NCBI GenBank assembly: GCA_030765045.1
Contig: CM060962.1
Span: 96,620,912 to 96,684,911, forward strand
Length of the DNA: 64,000 nt
Source: Tenodera sinensis
Taxonomy: Eukaryota > Arthropoda > Insecta > Mantodea > Mantidae
Reading direction: 5' to 3'
Both the position numbers and the translations under genes were made by a program. Position 1 is the stretch's first letter, and each line of letters begins with the position of its first letter. The notes beneath the pieces are model-generated. The model saw nothing but the letters and a program-made list of their open reading frames with translations. It searched no databases and was not told the DNA's origin. Shown here one piece after another: positions 12,398 to 25,199 of this stretch.

Positions 12398-13225
12398 ATG
12401 TTCACTCAAGACTGCATTTCAGCAAAAAGATTTCCGGACCATGTTTTTTACCATTTTAAATCATCATTAAAGCCCAAACAATGTAAAGATCTGGTTAGAA
12501 ATACGTCAGCGATGAAGCCCCATCTAAGGCAACAATATATAATTGGTACAGCGAGTTCAAAGCAGATCGGGGTTTTTCTTGGTGATGAATTTCGTGATGA
12601 ACGCCCAATATCTGCTTACTCATGAAAATATTGCCGCTGTTCAGGCAATGCTTTAAGAAGAACGACTAATAAATTCATTAATTCATGAATGAATTCATCG
12701 GTGCCACATGAGGCATTGGTATAAGGATTTTGTTGCCGATGGATTCCAGATAAATTGACTCCCGATAAAAAAACGCATTGATTGGTGCAGAAAAAAGCTG
12801 GAAAGTTTTCAGGGCATCTCTTGAATCTTTTTAATATCATTACTGATGATGAAGCCTGAATTGATTGTTATGATTCTCAGAAGGAAAGGCAATTGGCCCA
12901 GGGGATGTGTGCAACAGAACCTAAGCTTACAAAAATCCGATGAATGTTCAGTTCTGGTAAGAAGATGGTTGCTAATTCTTTTTCTAGAACGGGCCATATT
13001 ACTACTATGACATTAGAAAATAGATGTGCTGTTACTGCCACTTGCTACACAAATGTCTGTTTACCGCAACTTTGCGAAAGAGCCTCAAAAAACGAAACAT
13101 AGTTTTACATCATGACAATGCATCCCAGCATACAGCAAAACAAACAACGGAGTATCTTTTTGACATTTCCGTTCATCAAGGTAATCAGAAGAGTGAGCGC
13201 ACAAGTTCTTACCATAAGATATGAT
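12398..13225 (+). pseudogene. mariner-family transposase pseudogene
   Basis: This is a decayed DD34D transposase of the Tc1/mariner superfamily (cut-and-paste at TA). The N-terminal helix-turn-helix region reads YHFKSSLKPKQCKDLV. It is followed by DEFRDERPISA at 12584-12615 and, after a stop, ENIAAVQAML, both hallmark mariner linkers. The first catalytic block reads ITDDEA (normally TGDETW) at about 12838, then IDCYDS. The second catalytic Asp sits in LHHDNASQHTA at about 13106-13138. The third Asp region is not recognisable. Many stops and frameshifts mean no product. The related pseudogene at 13.9-14.35 kb lies in opposite orientation. Confidence 0.85.
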
Positions 13226-13391
13226 GGATAGGAGTATGTTATAGTGTAAAATAAAAATTTCTCAAAGTAGAGAGTGAAACGCAACTTTTAAATTTAGGAT
13301 ATGAAATATAACCCGAGAAATTTTGGTACATACAGATTAAGGTTTTGTGCACTTAGGGAAGAAAGGGACCAGCTACCAATTAAAAGGCATG

Positions 13392-13429
13392 GAAAAAGGA
13401 AAACTCCTTAGGCGAGTTTTTCCTTTTTC
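13392..13429. repeat. inverted repeat hairpin
   Basis: The left arm GAAAAAGGAAAACTC and right arm GAGTTTTTCCTTTTTC are complementary over about 15 bp with one bulged base and a loop of about 7 bases (CTTAGGC). Its function is unknown. Confidence 0.7.
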
Positions 13430-13919
13430 TTCTCCTGAATCCACCGCTACGATACTCCCAGGCAGAAAAGAGTCTGTGATAGATGAATATGTGGCTGCAC
13501 TGCTAGTGGCATGTTTTTTAGCACACTTTTCACAACTTCCAGCTTTAATGACTATATTTTAACTGGATTAGTATAATAAGAGAGAATGCTTAAAGGCATA
13601 TAAAGAGAATAATTTTTTATTAATTTTATTGGTGTATTATGAAGTCTGCTTCTGTATAATTTCTGCATTTCTGCTTTTCCTGGATACTTTTAAAGGTGCT
13701 TAAGTATCTCGTGTCTTGAAACAGAAAAACTTTCACGGTGCGTTTTTTCTGACAGTTTAAACTGCTGGCTCAAATGCTGTAGTGTTCTCTAAGTCCAAAC
13801 TGTTCATGCGTTATACACTGAAAGCTCCTACATTCACTACAATGCGCCTCCATTATATTCTAAGTACTAGTTCATTTCCTTCTTTCCATCTTTTAATTTG
13901 TTCTGTGAACTTTCAGTTC

Positions 13920-14345
13920 ATGGGAGGAATTTTCCATAGACAGTTAGATAAGTTATGGAGAAATCATAATCTTCTTGTCAGTATTGCGAATTCGTCGGAC
14001 TTCTTTAGGCTTAGATTCTGTTCGAAAGAAACAATGATCCAAATTATTTTCTTTTCAGGATTATAACAATAAACCCAAAATTCTCACCAGTAAACTTAAG
14101 CAAAGTTTGAAGTGCCATCTTAAAACTTTTCCAGAATTTTTCTGCACCAATCGATGCGTTGTCATTTTTGATGGGGGAGTCAGTTTACGTGGAGTTCATC
14201 ATGTCTAACTGTTGATATAAACTGTTTTTGGTTTGACTGATACCAATGCCCAATGTCGCCCGAATTAATTCACCAAAAATTCCTTTATAAGGTTATCTTC
14301 ACACTGTTTAGGCGTTAATGATTTAAAATCTTGAAACATTTTAGC
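13920..14345 (-). pseudogene. second mariner transposase pseudogene
   Basis: Read on the minus strand from 14345, FQDFKSLTPKQCEDN matches the family N-terminus and the FKSSLKPKQCKDL block of the 12.4-kb copy. GIGISQ follows, then NNASIGAEKFW-type text in one frame and WCRKILEKF in another near 14150-14120. The catalytic block is degraded (TGENFGFI in place of TGDETW) near 14080-14060. After that comes EQNLSLKKSDEFAILT, in the position of the arginine/serine-rich linker. It is frameshifted, truncated and inactive. The 3' third is missing, probably before 13920. Confidence 0.72.
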
Positions 14346-14349
14346 CCGG

Positions 14350-16175
<1,826 letters not shown>

Positions 16176-16331
16176 GTAAGGAAATAGGGAGTGGGTGTTT
16201 ACACGAAGGGAAACTTCTCGTAGTCCCATTTTGCACCTTGCACCGTGCGAATATTTGTTCTTTGGTAGTATCACTTAAACTAATTCTTACGACGAAAATC
16301 CTCAATGTAGTTTAAAACTAAGGCGATGCTT

Positions 16332-16415
16332 GATAAGCAAAATTAGCAACATGGACGCTTCTAGCCCGGGGTTTTGACCCCAAATTGCAAGTACGTTGTT
16401 AACCCTGAAACAAAA
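16332..16415 (-). mobile_element. possible SINE head fragment
   Basis: On the minus strand a GGGTTAACAACGTACTTGC A-box-like stretch is followed by GGTCAAAACCCCGGGC, a B-box-like stretch. It is degenerate and unsupported by any second copy. Confidence 0.3.
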
Positions 16416-16867
16416 CAACAGAGTTTATAATTTGTACGTTCGTTCGTTGCCATGTGGTCACATAGAAGAGCAGGAAATAACATGGGAGTTGTGCACGGCC
16501 CTTTGAAATGTGTATTCCATAGCCATTCAATCTGTAGTTTGTATTACGTCATCTGCTATGAAGAGTTTCCGATACATAACGTGGTTCCTGGTGCCATTTG
16601 TGTTTGACATCGCTATATTAAATGACACGGTGATTATCACCTCTCATCAAGACAACGTTTATTGCACAAAGAGATAAAGATTAAATGGTTTAATCGATGA
16701 CTCGGTCATTCAGCCGGCAAATTACGCAATATGAGAACCAACGCCTCAGAGCCCTATGCAGCTTGTAAAACAGTTCAGTTGGAGACCAGATGCTGAACCT
16801 TGGATCAGAACATGACTGCTTCGACATATTCATAGCTCTTTGATATGTAAGTAATGATGGATATAAC

Positions 16868-17125
16868 CAGAGTAACGTGTGGGACTTGCTTTTCTGGGGT
16901 CCCGGGTTCGATCCTCGTATTCTCTCCTACCACAATCTCCCTTCCCTCATACCATTTCCTTCTAATGTTTTAGGTGTACTTCTAGGTTTCTCACTTTGGT
17001 GCTAAACAGATGGTGCGGATGCTTGCTCCAAGGAAAGTGTAGTTTCTGTGGACACCAGAGGGCTGCCTGATTGTAAGGGTCATTCTTCGCCCTTTCTGGG
17101 CAGCTCTAGTAGTGGATCGGATCCT
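16868..17125 (+). mobile_element. tRNA-derived SINE, family S6
   Basis: A B box (CCGGGTTCGATCC) lies at 16902-16914. The body shares TTTCCTTCTAATGTTT, AGGTGTACTTCTAGGTTT, GCTCCAAGGAAA and GGCTGCCTGAT with the 54.15-54.52 kb copy. The 5' head before the B box is diverged. No target duplication was identified. Confidence 0.7.
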
Positions 17126-17416
17126 CGAGCTAGGTTTACCAGTTATGCAAAGGTCATTCCGAAAGAATGAAGAGGGTCTCAGAGGTTACTCCCAGAATGC
17201 TGAAGATATGCATTTTATTTGTCATGAAATTATCTTAAACATATAGTGTTTTAATCAAACTCTTTTATGCCAGTTTTGAGAAAATCAACATTTTCGAAAA
17301 ATGTTTTATGTAAAAGATAGTTTAGGGTGTGACATTTTTTAAAGTATTCGTCTCGGAACTTAAATACTAAGTTAGTGTTTAACCAACTATCCGTTTTTGA
17401 GCTGTACTGTTCAGGG

Positions 17417-17418
<2 letters not shown>

Positions 17419-17480
<62 letters not shown>
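17419..17480. repeat. (CA)n microsatellite
   Basis: About 29 CA units. Flanks do not match the LTR family described below. Confidence 0.97.
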
Positions 17481-17481
<1 letters not shown>

Positions 17482-17954
17482 TGCACACATACGCGGACCT
17501 TTACCCCAAAACACTTCTAATTGGATTCATGAGACTTCAAAAAGTGGGATAGCACTAACATTTTGGTAATGAATTGTTGGGTGGAATACAGTACGTTCTC
17601 TAACTACTATGTATGTCAGGGATCGGCTTATGACGTCGGAGCAGGAAAACGCCAACGGAGCACTGTGTGAGAAGCAGTAGTCACGAGTAGTGCACATCAA
17701 TTAGTGGTAAGTACGTATAGTGCCGTGGCGTCTCATCTTGTAGTTCATTGTGTCTATGTGTTTGCTTATTGGCTTACAAATTGAAAGTATGTTTGCTGAC
17801 GTATCAGAATGCGGTAGTGAAAGATCAACACCCAGTACACTTGTATCCATGTGGGAAACTTTATACCTGCTTACGGAGTATTGGGCAGTGGCAGAATGTA
17901 GGTATAACAATATATTGAAAGGTTCAGTTTGCAGCGCCATTATTCATATCATAC

Positions 17955-18310
17955 GTCATCATTTTCAGTTGATGTAGACAGTGCTCCAGTGAAGTTACAT
18001 TAGAAATTATTGATCTGCAAAACAACATGGAAATGAAAGACGCATTTACAAGAACGTTCCATGCACAAAGTTCCCTCGCTTGCATAGACTTGCTTCTAGG
18101 CTGTTGTGCACGTTCGGTTCCATATATAGGTTTATGCGAACAGCTCTTTTCATGCATAAACTGTATGTAAATCTGACGACAGGAACCACATTTTACCTGC
18201 GAACTTAAAAAATGTTCTTCGTTCGTCTGTCATTCAGACAATGACCTCGAACATGGACAAATTAGTGAAGGAGAAAAGAGCAGAAAGATCCCGAAAAGCT
18301 GTGAGCTTGG
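17955..18310 (+). pseudogene. hAT transposase C-terminal fragment (ZBED5/FAM200/GTF2IRD2-like type)
   Basis: Fragments in changing frames follow the order of a hAT dimerisation domain. FSVDVDSAPVKL then EIIDLQNN and MKDAFTRTFHAQ (17963-18070) match the family pattern 'D.APL.LQMELIDLQ.N..LK..F'. Near 18105-18160 TFGSIY and, frame-shifted, CEQLFS match the conserved 'FGSTY.CEQ.FS' motif carrying the WSS-region end of the RNase-H-like fold. Near 18243-18290 MTSNMDKLVKEKRAE matches the post-motif 'P.MD.LV..KR.Q'. Stops and frameshifts are frequent. The BED zinc finger and catalytic core are absent. Confidence 0.65.
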
Positions 18311-18319
18311 AAAATGAAG

Positions 18320-19610
18320 TGGCTTATACTTACTCAGACCATATTAAATATTCCACATTCACATTAACTTACTTAATCCCAGTAGGCGTTATTCTGTTTT
18401 GAACTTCACAAATTATTATACAGAATATGTTGTACCAGTTTTGTCATTCTAATAATGAATCGTTTTTCTGAGAAACATTTAACTGTACTTATGTGAAACC
18501 TATTTGTTGTTATATAGCTTTCACAGCTTCAGTTGTCATTTACCATTCAGGGTAGGAATGTTATCTAAATTGTAGTTGGAATGTTTTATTATATTTACTT
18601 CATATTACTGTGACATAAAGTTAATTATGGAATTCCGTTATTTTATTTATTGCTGAAAGTAATCTAACTCGGGTTATTCAGATTCCAGTATGCGCTATTA
18701 GTTTTTTGATGAATTAGAATGTATACTGATTTTGTTAATAATACGCACATACACATTTACTGAGGGTTGGTCCAGTGGCTCAGCAAGGTGGCGGGGGTTA
18801 AATGCACGCCTGTCTGTTTTGGATAGCACAATAGAAGACTTCATTTTCATAAATAAAGTAAGGAGTTTAAGTCTCCCAACAGAGGCAACAAACCCTAGTT
18901 GCACTCCTGTTTATCAGCTAAAAGCAATCACGTGTAATGCACAGGTCGCCACCTCTCAGTGCATGGTTTGTGTGCGACGATCACTCCCAGTACCGTTGGA
19001 AGTAGCTCTACTGAGAAAACAGACGCAGTGCTCCGCGAAATGACGTCACAGAGCAGGCAACCTGCCGATCCCTGAGTACGTGGTAGAGAAAGCGAAAAAA
19101 TATTCCTAAATTCCTTTGTTGACCTTTAAACAGAGTATGATGAACATTTCAAACAGAGTGAAGAAAAGCTCCATACTGTGGAGCATTTGTAATTCTTAAA
19201 ACAGCTGGAAAGATGGCTCTGCCAGTAACATTCCTATCAAGTGAATACGAAATTATGCTAAAGGCCATGTAAATGTGAAGTAGAGAGAAAATACAAATGC
19301 ATACTGAAACTAAAATGCTGACGTATTTTTAATAATGCAAAAGGGAAAAAGAGGCTTTAAAATTTTGTAAAACTTTTAGGGGCGCATCCGCATAAATGTT
19401 GATCAAGATGGGCACTTGGGAATAAAATCACGCTCTATGTAGCCTCAAAATTTATAAGTGCGCGGACTTTGTCCAAACTAGAGTATAGTCGTGTAATATA
19501 TAAATTAGCATGATGTGTTAAATTAAAAAATAAGGTTATCTAGTTTTAAAGCAGTATTGTGTGTAAACGAATATGACATACAGAATTAACTGTTTGAACA
19601 CAAGACCTAT
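18320..19610. other. unannotated AT-rich DNA
   Basis: No recognised gene or repeat. A 103-codon plus frame (18732-19043) has no motif that I can name. Confidence 0.5.
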
Positions 19611-19620
19611 ACATTAGTAA

Positions 19621-20229
19621 CGTAACAAAGACGACAACTTGATAAATCCCACTACTGACACCAGTGTGACAAAAAGACAACAAGGTCCAATTACCTTTTC
19701 TGTCATTTTATTCTATTCAAAACTGAAGCACAAAACACTTCTCTTTTACCGTCGTCAGGACAGTCTATAGTTCTTCGTGATCTTACAACTCACAACTGTT
19801 GTCTTCTCGTAACCTTGACATACTACTTTCTGTTAAAACTGCTTCGCTGTCTTCACTTCATGCTACAATTTTCTCAAGACGGCTGTACACACACACACAC
19901 ACACACACACAAACGCGCGCGCGCACACACACCACACACCACACACATAATATTAAAAGCTGTCTCGTTCAACATTCAGAACACGATTTGTCTCAAAAAG
20001 TTACTGCTCTCTCACGTCCCGCAAGCTTTTATACCGGGAATGACGTAACTCGGATTTTTCTGTAAATGCACCTTTTTCTCGAAATTGCCTGCAGCCAGAC
20101 GATTCGCGAAAGTTTCTACAAGGCTTTGTTCCACCGCACCGATTTTTGCTTGCGTTTACTCACCCCGAGTGGTATGAGGCAGCTTGATCTTGAGCTATGT
20201 TACCGCCGCAGCTGCAGGCCAACGTCACA
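19621..20229 (-). mobile_element. solo LTR, copy A of the CA-tract LTR family
   Basis: The minus-strand 5' end reads TGTGACGTTGGCC and the 3' end CTTTGTTACG. It is flanked by a perfect 4-bp direct repeat GTAA (19617-19620 and 20230-20233), the size typical of Gypsy-type integration. A TATA-like TATAAAAGC lies at about 20026-20034 (minus). About 80 bp downstream is an alternating CA/CG tract (19887-19947). The 3' half shares text with copies at 33.3 and 57.6 kb (AAATCCCAC, CTTACAACTCACAAC, CTGCTTCGCT). No internal retrotransposon sequence lies next to it, so it is a solo LTR or a non-autonomous unit. Confidence 0.78.
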
Positions 20230-20239
20230 GTAATTTCAG

Positions 20240-21520
20240 TGGTAGGTACAAGTGCAAAGGCAGTTACAATCCGGACAAGCATTCTTATAAACATCGGTCT
20301 AATATTGGATTTCACATTATTTGTAAAGATAGGTTAAATGAATTGTTACATCATTGAGTAATTCGATATATTGCTTATTAGATTTAGTTTAAGCTTTATC
20401 CACAAAGAAAAAAGAATGGAGATCTTAATTTGATTGCATTCTTGTGTACAGGTCTCCTTAATAATATTACCTGAGATGACAAACTTTATTTCCAAGTATA
20501 AATACATGTAGCAGGAGCTAAACTAAGACACCGAGGTCAGTCACGTATTCTTGCTTCTGCAATCGATATACGACTATTTAAGGTTGTTCTCAACTGAGAC
20601 CCATTACTTAAAAGTCAATTTGCATGTTGAGTATCTCCGTTTAGCTCTTGCACTAACCCTGTATGAGCGTCTCTTGTTTTCTCCCATTCGCGCTTATATA
20701 TTGCTTCCTACGAACAATCTGATTTTAAAAAAACCGAAATAATTGAGAACATTTTGTGCTTGTCAACAATCTAGCGAATTTATCTGAAGTATGTAGAAAA
20801 TTTCACAAGGTGACATCACCTCATTTAGGAAGGTTGAAACTTGGACGCTCTTTTCCGTTCATATGTATCATAAATTCAGATTGTTAGTATACCATGCTGA
20901 GTCATATTGTACACTAGAAACCAATAGCTACAGCGGTAAGAGGACTGTCTACATACCCCGTAACCCTACAGCTTTAAAGGAAGACCAGGAAGCTGCTATA
21001 TCTCAACCAGAATAGTGTATATTTATTTGTAAATGCTGTGGTTGCGGTTAATGCTGAGAAAATAATGTGCAATGACTTTAACCATACAGTCTAAAATTTT
21101 GATTTTAATTTTATTTTTACTTCTAAGCGAAGTAAGTTAAAATAGGAAAGAAAAATAAGTGCTAATACTGCAAAAATTACCTCTACCAGATAAAGAAGCA
21201 AATGGTTGCTACACCTGCGTAAATTTTGGCAAATTACCACACTGTTGCCTTAAGACCTGTACTATTTTCTCAACGTGGACCACACCATAGCCAAAAATGC
21301 ATACCATTATAACAATTACTGCGTTCATAATGTGCCAATAAAGATCTTTCTATCACTTTAGTTATTGTTTTTGAGGTTCATAGGTATGCATTAATCTAAC
21401 GTTATCCTATGGTTATGTGTATCACAAAGCGGAGGAGGATTTCAGTTGTTCAGGGTGCACGAAGGCCTACTGTGTTTCTGGAAACATCCATGACAAATGC
21501 GTGAAGCAATGCCACATAGT
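20240..21520. other. unannotated
   Basis: No gene or family-level repeat is recognisable. Confidence 0.5.
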
Positions 21521-21539
21521 GCGAGACCAGATCCATAGG

Positions 21540-21766
21540 GTCGGTCTGGGTGGCTCAGTTGGTTAGACGCTGGCCTACTAATCCCAAGGTCGCGGGTTCA
21601 AATCCGGCCCAGACCGATGGTTTCTAAGTGTGCTTAAAAACGACAGCTCCATGTCAGTAGATTTACTGGCATGTAAAAGAACTCCTGCGGGACAAAATTC
21701 CGGCACACCGGCGACGCTGATGTGATCCTGGCAATTGACAGCGTCGTTAAACAACAAAATCATTTT
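21540..21766 (+). mobile_element. tRNA-derived SINE, family S2, with target-site duplication
   Basis: The head retains near-complete tRNA architecture: CGGTCTGGG pairs with CCCAGACCG as an acceptor-type stem. The A box is TGGCTCAGTTGG and the B box GCGGGTTCAAATCC. The unrelated body ends CGTCGTTAAACAACAAAATC. Direct repeats AGATCCAT (21529-21536 and 21767-21774) flank it; they extend imperfectly with AGG/CGG. The anticodon region is degenerate, so this is a SINE and not a tRNA gene. Confidence 0.85.
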
Positions 21767-22849
21767 AGATCCATCGGGGCGATTTCAGACCCAAACAGGG
21801 GTTTTACGTCTCCAGATATTATATTCCAACACCGGCGCCCACCCCCCTCCCACTACAGTAGTACCTCTAAAAATGAGAGAATAAAACTACCTCTTCCAAC
21901 GAAGAGCTCTCTATGGGAGCCCGTCACACCTACAACGTCAGGGTAGGTAGCTCCTCAAATTAAACTTCACCTCCGTCCACTCACTTGTTCCTTCGATCCA
22001 CAAACATGATAGGGAAATGAAATGACAGTAAGGTTTGCCGCATTAAGTACTCCATCCCTGCATTTGCCTACCAACGAGGGGTAAACGGCGAAAAAAATAC
22101 CAAGGTGAGAGTGTCCGTGAATGGATTATAGCTGTAAATGACGATTTAAAATGGTAACATGTCATAGACCGGAAATACTCTCTAACAAAATTCGCTTTGG
22201 ATGGACACAGCATTTTAAATGATGATAGTTAAACTATTAGAGCAAATGGAACAAACTACACCACTATCAATTTGCAAAATATTACAAAGTTGGTATGACA
22301 TATAATGGAATTGCATTACTTTTTACAAACATGGGATTCTAGATATTTTCAATGTCACCCTTTAACATGCATAAACCCAAGAAATATAATAAAATATGAA
22401 CTGTATCCCAGCAAGCCGGGTCCAATGTACCGGCAACAGGCAACCTAACTTAATAGATAACCCTGAATCATCCTTCCAGTTGCCCTGAAGATGGCAAAAG
22501 AATGGGTTGCCATAAGCTTGGAGAGTAGCCCAACACTGACTTGGCTGATTCCCCGAGACCAAATGCTTAATAAATAATCAATCACGGGAAAGCTTCAGGT
22601 TTCTGATTAGACAGATTTTATGTTCTGATCATGGATGTACAGAAATAATGTATTTACAATACTTAGATCGCGACCTATGTATCTTTTATACATCAGTTAT
22701 CCTCATTCAACCTTCATTCGGCATGAACAAGCCTGGAAAACATAACGATTCCTTCCTCACAACGGTTATCTCAAATACAAACATACAGTGTACGTTTATT
22801 TATGGCAGCTCTTTGACTGCTGTGGTTTTTAGTGTCACATTCTATATTA

Positions 22850-23078
22850 AACGTGAAAGACGGCTTAATTTTGCTCAGAGTCCTCTTTCAGGCTTGAGGT
22901 TCTTTTGTGTGATGTAAATCTACGACACGACACCACCGGTTTTGCTTCCCTTCCCAAGGAAGCCATGATAAGGATTTTTACATCCGTGAAAATGCATCGC
23001 CCTCCACCGGGTTTGAACTCACGACTTCAGGAACCAGAGGCTAGAATTTTACCCCTAGATTATGAAGAACGATACAGT
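22850..23078 (-). mobile_element. tRNA-derived SINE, family S4
   Basis: The minus-strand head has CTAGGGGTAAAATTCTAGCC (A-box region) and GTGAGTTCAAACCCGG (B box). The body contains TAAAAATCCTTATCATGG, GGTGTCGTGTCGTAGATTT and the end AAGCCGTCTTTCACG. It pairs with the plus-strand copy at 500-697. The general style resembles polyneopteran SINEs, but I cannot confirm a named family. Confidence 0.75.
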
Positions 23079-23079
23079 A

Positions 23080-23890
23080 TACTATGATAATACAGGCCAT
23101 GCGGTTTGAAAATGAATTAGTTGATGTTCAGTTCGTTCTTAGAGCAGTGGTGAGTTATTCTATTATTAAAATTATTCGAGCATATGCTAAGTCGTGTTTC
23201 GAACTCCTGCTGAAATACGTACACTTAATATATGAACAAAATTATTATATATTTTATTTTTTCCCTCTCTGTGATACAAGTGCGTCAGTATTTCCATGGA
23301 AGCTGGGACAATTCACGTGAAGTGAGTCATGCTCGTCCTAGAAACAGTGTATTTAAGGTAGGTATACCAATTATTTTTAAAGAAGCAGCACTGTTCAATC
23401 TGACATGTCATGAATTAATACCATTAAGGTAAGATTTAAAGTCTATTGTGAGATTTAGTGCGTCTTGATGTACAGACTTGCCACCGTGACACGCCTACAA
23501 CGTTGGCAACAGGGTTCTACACAAGCGATCATAAGTCTGTAACTAACTACTGCACTAAAGTTCTAGTTAACGTATGAAAATAGCCTTCAGAACAGACCCT
23601 TCTAGTTTCTAAATCATTTTTTTTCTAAAGCACTCCTATTTATTTGATTGAGGATTAGTAATCTTCGGAGAGATGAAAACTCCTCTTCATAATGTAGCTA
23701 CCAAAGGCTTGAGGTCATTTAGAATGTAGTCGTGCGAAAGGTAAAAGGGAGTAGCGCGAACGACTACTGTTTCATCAGTGCTGGTTTATTTTCATGTTCC
23801 CTAAGGCATCTGAATTAAGAGCTAAGTAAATATTATGCTCCTTGCTAAACATCAAGGAATATTTATTTTAAACGACTGTAATTATCAGCT
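23080..23890. other. unannotated
   Basis: AT-rich with short frames only; nothing recognised. Confidence 0.45.
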
Positions 23891-23894
23891 TGTA

Positions 23895-23945
23895 ATATGA
23901 GTGGCGGCTCGTGACCTAAGCTATAGGTGAAGCTCTTATCACACC
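23895..23945. mobile_element. possible hAT terminal end
   Basis: GAGTGGCGGCTCGTGACC resembles the common hAT inverted end CAGTGGCGGCTCGTG. No matching opposite end was found nearby, so this may be a broken element. Confidence 0.4.
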
Positions 23946-24125
23946 AAAATCACATGTAACATACCTATTTTTTATATATTAAGTTGATTCTTCTGTCATT
24001 TCTGTTGGCGTATTTCTCAGTTATGTCGTCATGAAAAGGCTGCTTCCTCTCTAGGTCATTCAGCAAGTTCTTATGGATGGAAATGTTGGCTAGAATAGCC
24101 ACAAAACAAGAATGAACATGGATAA

Positions 24126-25065
24126 TCACGAGTGCTCTTTTGATTTAAATAAGAGCATAGTGCCTGGAACAAAACCGCATACAGCACCAGCATGAAGCAG
24201 AATCAATCTACTCCCTTTCCCAACAGGCATTTTCATTGTCCCTGCAAAAGTGTCATCAGTCCATGCCTTTGTCTTTGTATGTCCTGCATTTACCCACGTT
24301 TCATCAAGCCATGCAACCGTCCCGCAAAAACTCGCCACGCCATGCAATAATGTCACTTCTTTCCATTACAGCTTTCCCCCCAGAATACTTTTTAAACCGA
24401 AAACCAAGTTCTTTCAGCACTTTACTTTGGCTGTTTTTTTCGCCATCGAATAAATCAGCTTCTTTCAGAAAACATAGCAGCTTCTCACGCGTAGGAAATT
24501 CCTTCCTCATATAATAGTGATACACATGCTGCCTAATTTCACCCTTTTAAGATGCATCAAGTGTAGCTTTAGGACTGCCTCGTGGCATGGGCGTCGCGAA
24601 GGGGAGGGGGGGGGGGGGGCACGGCACCCCTTGGAAATTAATAAATTTAATGTGCAGCCAATTACTATTAAGACTATTGTTTTAATTCTGATGTGAAGAA
24701 CAATTTTTATTTAGTAGAAATTAATACGCTTAACCGTAAAGTATACCATTAACTCATACCTTTCACAGTTTTTGGCAGCAGAACAATGCATTAATATTGT
24801 GTGACTGCAAACTTCTAACATGCGCCCCCTCCCCCCTGAAAAAAAGCCTGCCGACGCCCATGTATCCGGAGTACGCAGAACTGCAGATGGTGTATTAAAA
24901 TCGACTGGGCACTTGTTCTTGGTCGCCCTTGGTCACAAAGTATATCCAACACCTTGGTAATAGGTAGAAGAGGTCTATCATTTCCTCGCTCCTTCTCAAA
25001 GTACTCATGAAGCCTGAATATAAATTCGTAGCTTTGGCTCATATAAGAGCCGACATTTTTTCTTC
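24126..25065 (-). pseudogene. DDE-superfamily transposase pseudogene, split by a TIR element
   Basis: The coding order on the minus strand starts near 25065 with SQSYEFIFRLHEYFEK and NDRPLLPITKVLDIL (helix-turn-helix-like N-terminal region). A 277-bp insertion (24586-24862) follows. Coding resumes with RGSPKATLDAS, IRQHVYHYYM, FPTREKLLCFLKEADLF, LKELGFRFKKY and MERSDIIAWR. After a frameshift near 24310 comes WLDETWVNAGHT, PVGKGSRLILLHAG and MLLFKSKE. LDETW is the first catalytic-Asp block of a widespread arthropod IS630/Tc1-mariner-like DDE family, often annotated as uncharacterised protein. The second and third acidic blocks, expected beyond 24126, are not recognisable. It is inactive. Confidence 0.75.
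24586..24862. mobile_element. small TIR element (MITE-like) nested in transposase pseudogene
   Basis: Perfect 11-bp inverted ends CATGGGCGTCG (24586-24596) and CGACGCCCATG (24852-24862) are followed inward by G-rich (left) and C-rich (right) stretches. The GGGCGTCG plus G-run end design is common among small non-autonomous elements in invertebrates; the superfamily is uncertain. It breaks the transposase reading on both sides, so it inserted after that element. Confidence 0.75.
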
Positions 25066-25103
25066 GATTCCGACGAACCGGTACTCTTATTATTACAATA
25101 ACG

Positions 25104-25104
<1 letters not shown>

Positions 25105-25195
<91 letters not shown>
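25105..25195. repeat. (AAT)n microsatellite
   Basis: About 30 uninterrupted AAT units. Poly-Asn and poly-Ile frames over it are artefacts. Confidence 0.98.
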
Positions 25196-25197
<2 letters not shown>

Positions 25198-25199
25198 GA

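Noticed and set aside
21540..21620. Functional tRNA gene
   Set aside because: Good A and B boxes and acceptor pairing, but the anticodon arm is irregular, a SINE body follows and 8-bp target repeats flank the whole unit.
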